Below are positions 62,526 through 64,000 of a DNA stretch of 64,000 bases, piece after piece; within the stretch, counting starts at the first letter, position 1, and each line of letters opens with the position of its first letter. Source of the stretch: an uncultured Acidobacteriota bacterium (lineage in GTDB: Bacteria; Acidobacteriota; Terriglobia; Bryobacterales; Bryobacteraceae); contig CADEFM010000001.1 in assembly GCA_902826605.1 (NCBI GenBank), positions 372,001 through 436,000 of the forward strand. The letters are read 5' to 3'. The position numbers were made by a program, and so were the translations under genes. The notes beneath the pieces were generated by a model. The model had not been told where the DNA came from, did not search any database, and saw only the letters and a program-made list of their open reading frames with translations.

Positions 62526-63794
62526 CTATCCTTCCCCTAGCCGGAACAGTTTGCGAATGGTCACTAGCAGCGTCAAGGCTTCTGGGTCGTTGGCCTTGCG
62601 GCGGAGTTCCGTGATGGGAGTGTGCGCGATCTTATTCACGATTCCTCGGGTGATGGCTTCGATGGCTTCCTCTTGTTGCGGCGTGAGGGGGCCGAGCTTG
62701 GCGCGCAGTCGCTCGATTTCACCGGCTCGTACTTGTTCCAGTTGCTCCTGCAGGTGGACAATCGTGGGCGCGATCTCGCGCGTCTTCAGACGCGTCATCA
62801 TCCGCTGCACTTCTTCGTCGATGATTTCCTCGGCTTGCTCGGCGACGTTTCTGCGCGAGGAGAGATTAGATTTCACTACGCGATCCAGATCGTCGATGTC
62901 GTAGAGAAACACGCCGTCGATCTCATTGACCGACGCCTCGATATTGCGCGGCACGGCGATGTCGATCAGAAACATCGGGCGATTGCGGCGGCGTGTCATG
63001 ACCGTCTTCATCGTGTCGCGCGTCAATATGAAATGTGGCGCTGCGCTGGAGGCGATCACAATATCGACTTCGGGGAGCACGTCATGAAAACCCTCGTAGT
63101 CGGCCACACTGCCCTGGAAGTCTTCGGCCAGTGCATCCGCGCGGGAGCGCGTGCGGTTTGTGACGACAATATCGGCCACGCCAGAACGCCGTAGATGCCG
63201 CGCGGCTGATTCCGCCATTTTCCCTGCCCCCACCAGCAACACCTTCTTATCCTGCAAAGAACCGAAGATGTCGCGGGCCAGTTCCACTGCCGCATAGCTT
63301 ACGGAGACGGCGCTCGCGCCGATTTCAGTTTCGGTGCGGACGCGCTTGGCGACGTTGAACGCGCGCGTCATTACCAGATCCAGGTATCCGCTCATCGAAC
63401 CGTGTTCCTTGGCCACGGCGTATGCGGTCTTTAGCTGGCCCAGGATTTGAGGCTCACCGACAACTAGTGAATCCAGACTGGAAGCCACGCGAAATAGGTG
63501 GCGAATGGCCTCGCGGCCGTCGTAGTGATAGAGATACGGCGACATCCACGCGGTTTCCACGCTGCGCGTTTCGGCCAGGAAGTTTTCCACTATAGGCCCG
63601 GCGTCGCTCGCTTCTTCCACAGTCACCGCCACCTCCACACGGTTGCAGGTGGAAAGAATCATGCCCTCGATCATGCCGGGTCTATCCCGCAAGCGATCCA
63701 GGGCTTGCGGCAGCGCGGCGTCATCGAAGGCCAGGCGTTCGCGCACCTCCACAGGCGCGGTGTGGTGACTGAGGCCTGTGACGAACAGCTTCAT
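62526..63794 (-). CDS. hemA: Glutamyl-tRNA reductase
   Basis: 422 residues from the ATG at 63794. First step of C5 heme synthesis: reduces Glu-tRNA to glutamate semialdehyde with NADPH. FVTGLSHHTAPVEVRERLAF, catalytic Cys in LSTCNRVEV, EPQILGQLKTAY, VGAGKMAESAARHL and FLIDIAVPRNIE are present, then the dimerisation spine. In-frame sequence upstream of 63794 belongs to the preceding gene's shadow. ATGA overlap with the ccsA/hemX-like gene. Confidence 0.97.
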   Translation of the reverse strand: MKLFVTGLSHHTAPVEVRERLAFDDAALPQALDRLRDRPGMIEGMILSTCNRVEVAVTVEEASDAGPIVENFLAETRSVETAWMSPYLYHYDGREAIRHLFRVASSLDSLVVGEPQILGQLKTAYAVAKEHGSMSGYLDLVMTRAFNVAKRVRTETEIGASAVSVSYAAVELARDIFGSLQDKKVLLVGAGKMAESAARHLRRSGVADIVVTNRTRSRADALAEDFQGSVADYEGFHDVLPEVDIVIASSAAPHFILTRDTMKTVMTRRRNRPMFLIDIAVPRNIEASVNEIDGVFLYDIDDLDRVVKSNLSSRRNVAEQAEEIIDEEVQRMMTRLKTREIAPTIVHLQEQLEQVRAGEIERLRAKLGPLTPQQEEAIEAITRGIVNKIAHTPITELRRKANDPEALTLLVTIRKLFRLGEG

Positions 63795-64000
63795 GGAATG
63801 AGCGTCGGCCTCAATCCGGCGTGAGCCACCCAGGTAAGTGCGCTGCAGCTCAAAACAACAATGGACAGCAGAGCGGCTTTGCGCCCTCGCCAGCCGGCGG
63901 AGGCGCGCATGAAGATCATGAAAAGGCACAAGCCCCAAGTCACGAATGACAGCGTAATGCTGGCGTTGCCCACCCACTTGGTGCCCAGTTCAATAAACGC
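63791..64000 (-). CDS. CcsA/HemX-like cytochrome assembly protein, C-terminal part
   Basis: The last 69 codons, open to the right edge. FIELGTKWVGNASITLSFVTWGLCLFMIF begins a helix pattern as in the C-terminal helices of CcsA/CcmC/HemX proteins; another helix (ALLSIVVLSCSALTWVAHAG) ends the protein. Stop overlaps hemA start in ATGA. Position just before hemA matches hemX in Firmicutes and similar operons. The bulk of the gene lies outside the window. Confidence 0.6.
   Translation of the reverse strand, partial: AFIELGTKWVGNASITLSFVTWGLCLFMIFMRASAGWRGRKAALLSIVVLSCSALTWVAHAGLRPTLIP

Noticed and set aside
1-64000. CRISPR arrays, rRNA genes and classic anti-phage islands
   Set aside because: No repeat-spacer pattern, rRNA signature or recognisable defence operon was seen; the single HEPN and winged-helix ORFs are not enough.

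Overview
The window is about 64 kb of GC-rich bacterial chromosome with densely packed genes on both strands. The gene content points to an Acidobacteriota of the Solibacter/Bryobacter type. The evidence is DUF6152 proteins beside an expanded family of secreted proteins, PEP-CTERM-like secreted proteins, a FecR/tryptophan-repeat protein, M2 and matrixin secreted proteases, and a likely bacillithiol branch (YpdA, BshB1). This is an inference from gene content; there is no rRNA to confirm it.

Layout. 1-4.4 kb: a receiver-like/DUF3052 fusion and hpt on the minus strand, divergent from rpoN-hpf-rapZ. 4.4-10.3 kb: a minus-strand clpB-lon-bestrophin block. 10.4-15.5 kb: a class III aminotransferase, an M2 peptidase lipoprotein and a secreted protein. 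15.4-19.4 kb: a compact cassette of an FkbH-type HAD enzyme, an acyl carrier protein, a GNAT-like protein and a polysaccharide deacetylase, the best candidate here for an undescribed pathway. 19.5-24.4 kb: alaS, ypdA and a second class III aminotransferase. 24.5-26.1 kb: an island scar with a lone Flp pilin, tRNA-Thr(TGT), a decayed tyrosine-integrase remnant, a small membrane protein behind a hairpin leader and a winged-helix-like ORF. 26.1-33.2 kb: bshB1, pepA, small secreted proteins, tandem PEP-CTERM-like paralogues, a CDGSH protein and a GH88 hydrolase.

33.4-35.1 kb is a second decayed stretch, with an IS1-like transposase remnant and a broken small secreted-protein gene. 35.2-44.0 kb carries a cytochrome c/copper monooxygenase-like protein, glgB, an adenosine deaminase-family enzyme, a matrixin protease, cysE, a solitary nuoA overlapping an AlaX-type editing protein, prmA and a TPR protein. 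44.1-49.7 kb is a three-gene membrane glycosylation operon (YfhO-like, GT2-GtrA fusion, ArnT-like). 49.8-57.0 kb is rich in exported proteins: FecR/W-repeat, two DUF6152 proteins and three secreted paralogues, with several very small genes between them including a 56-residue zinc-ribbon protein. 57.2-60.2 kb has ilvE, nagA and a HEPN-domain protein. 60.2-64.0 kb is a minus-strand tetrapyrrole operon, ccsA/hemX-like - hemA - hemC - cobA/hemD, cut by the right edge.

Most metabolic genes are housekeeping. The accessory interest lies in the FkbH-ACP cassette, the two scar regions, and the cluster of secreted DUF6152-linked proteins.
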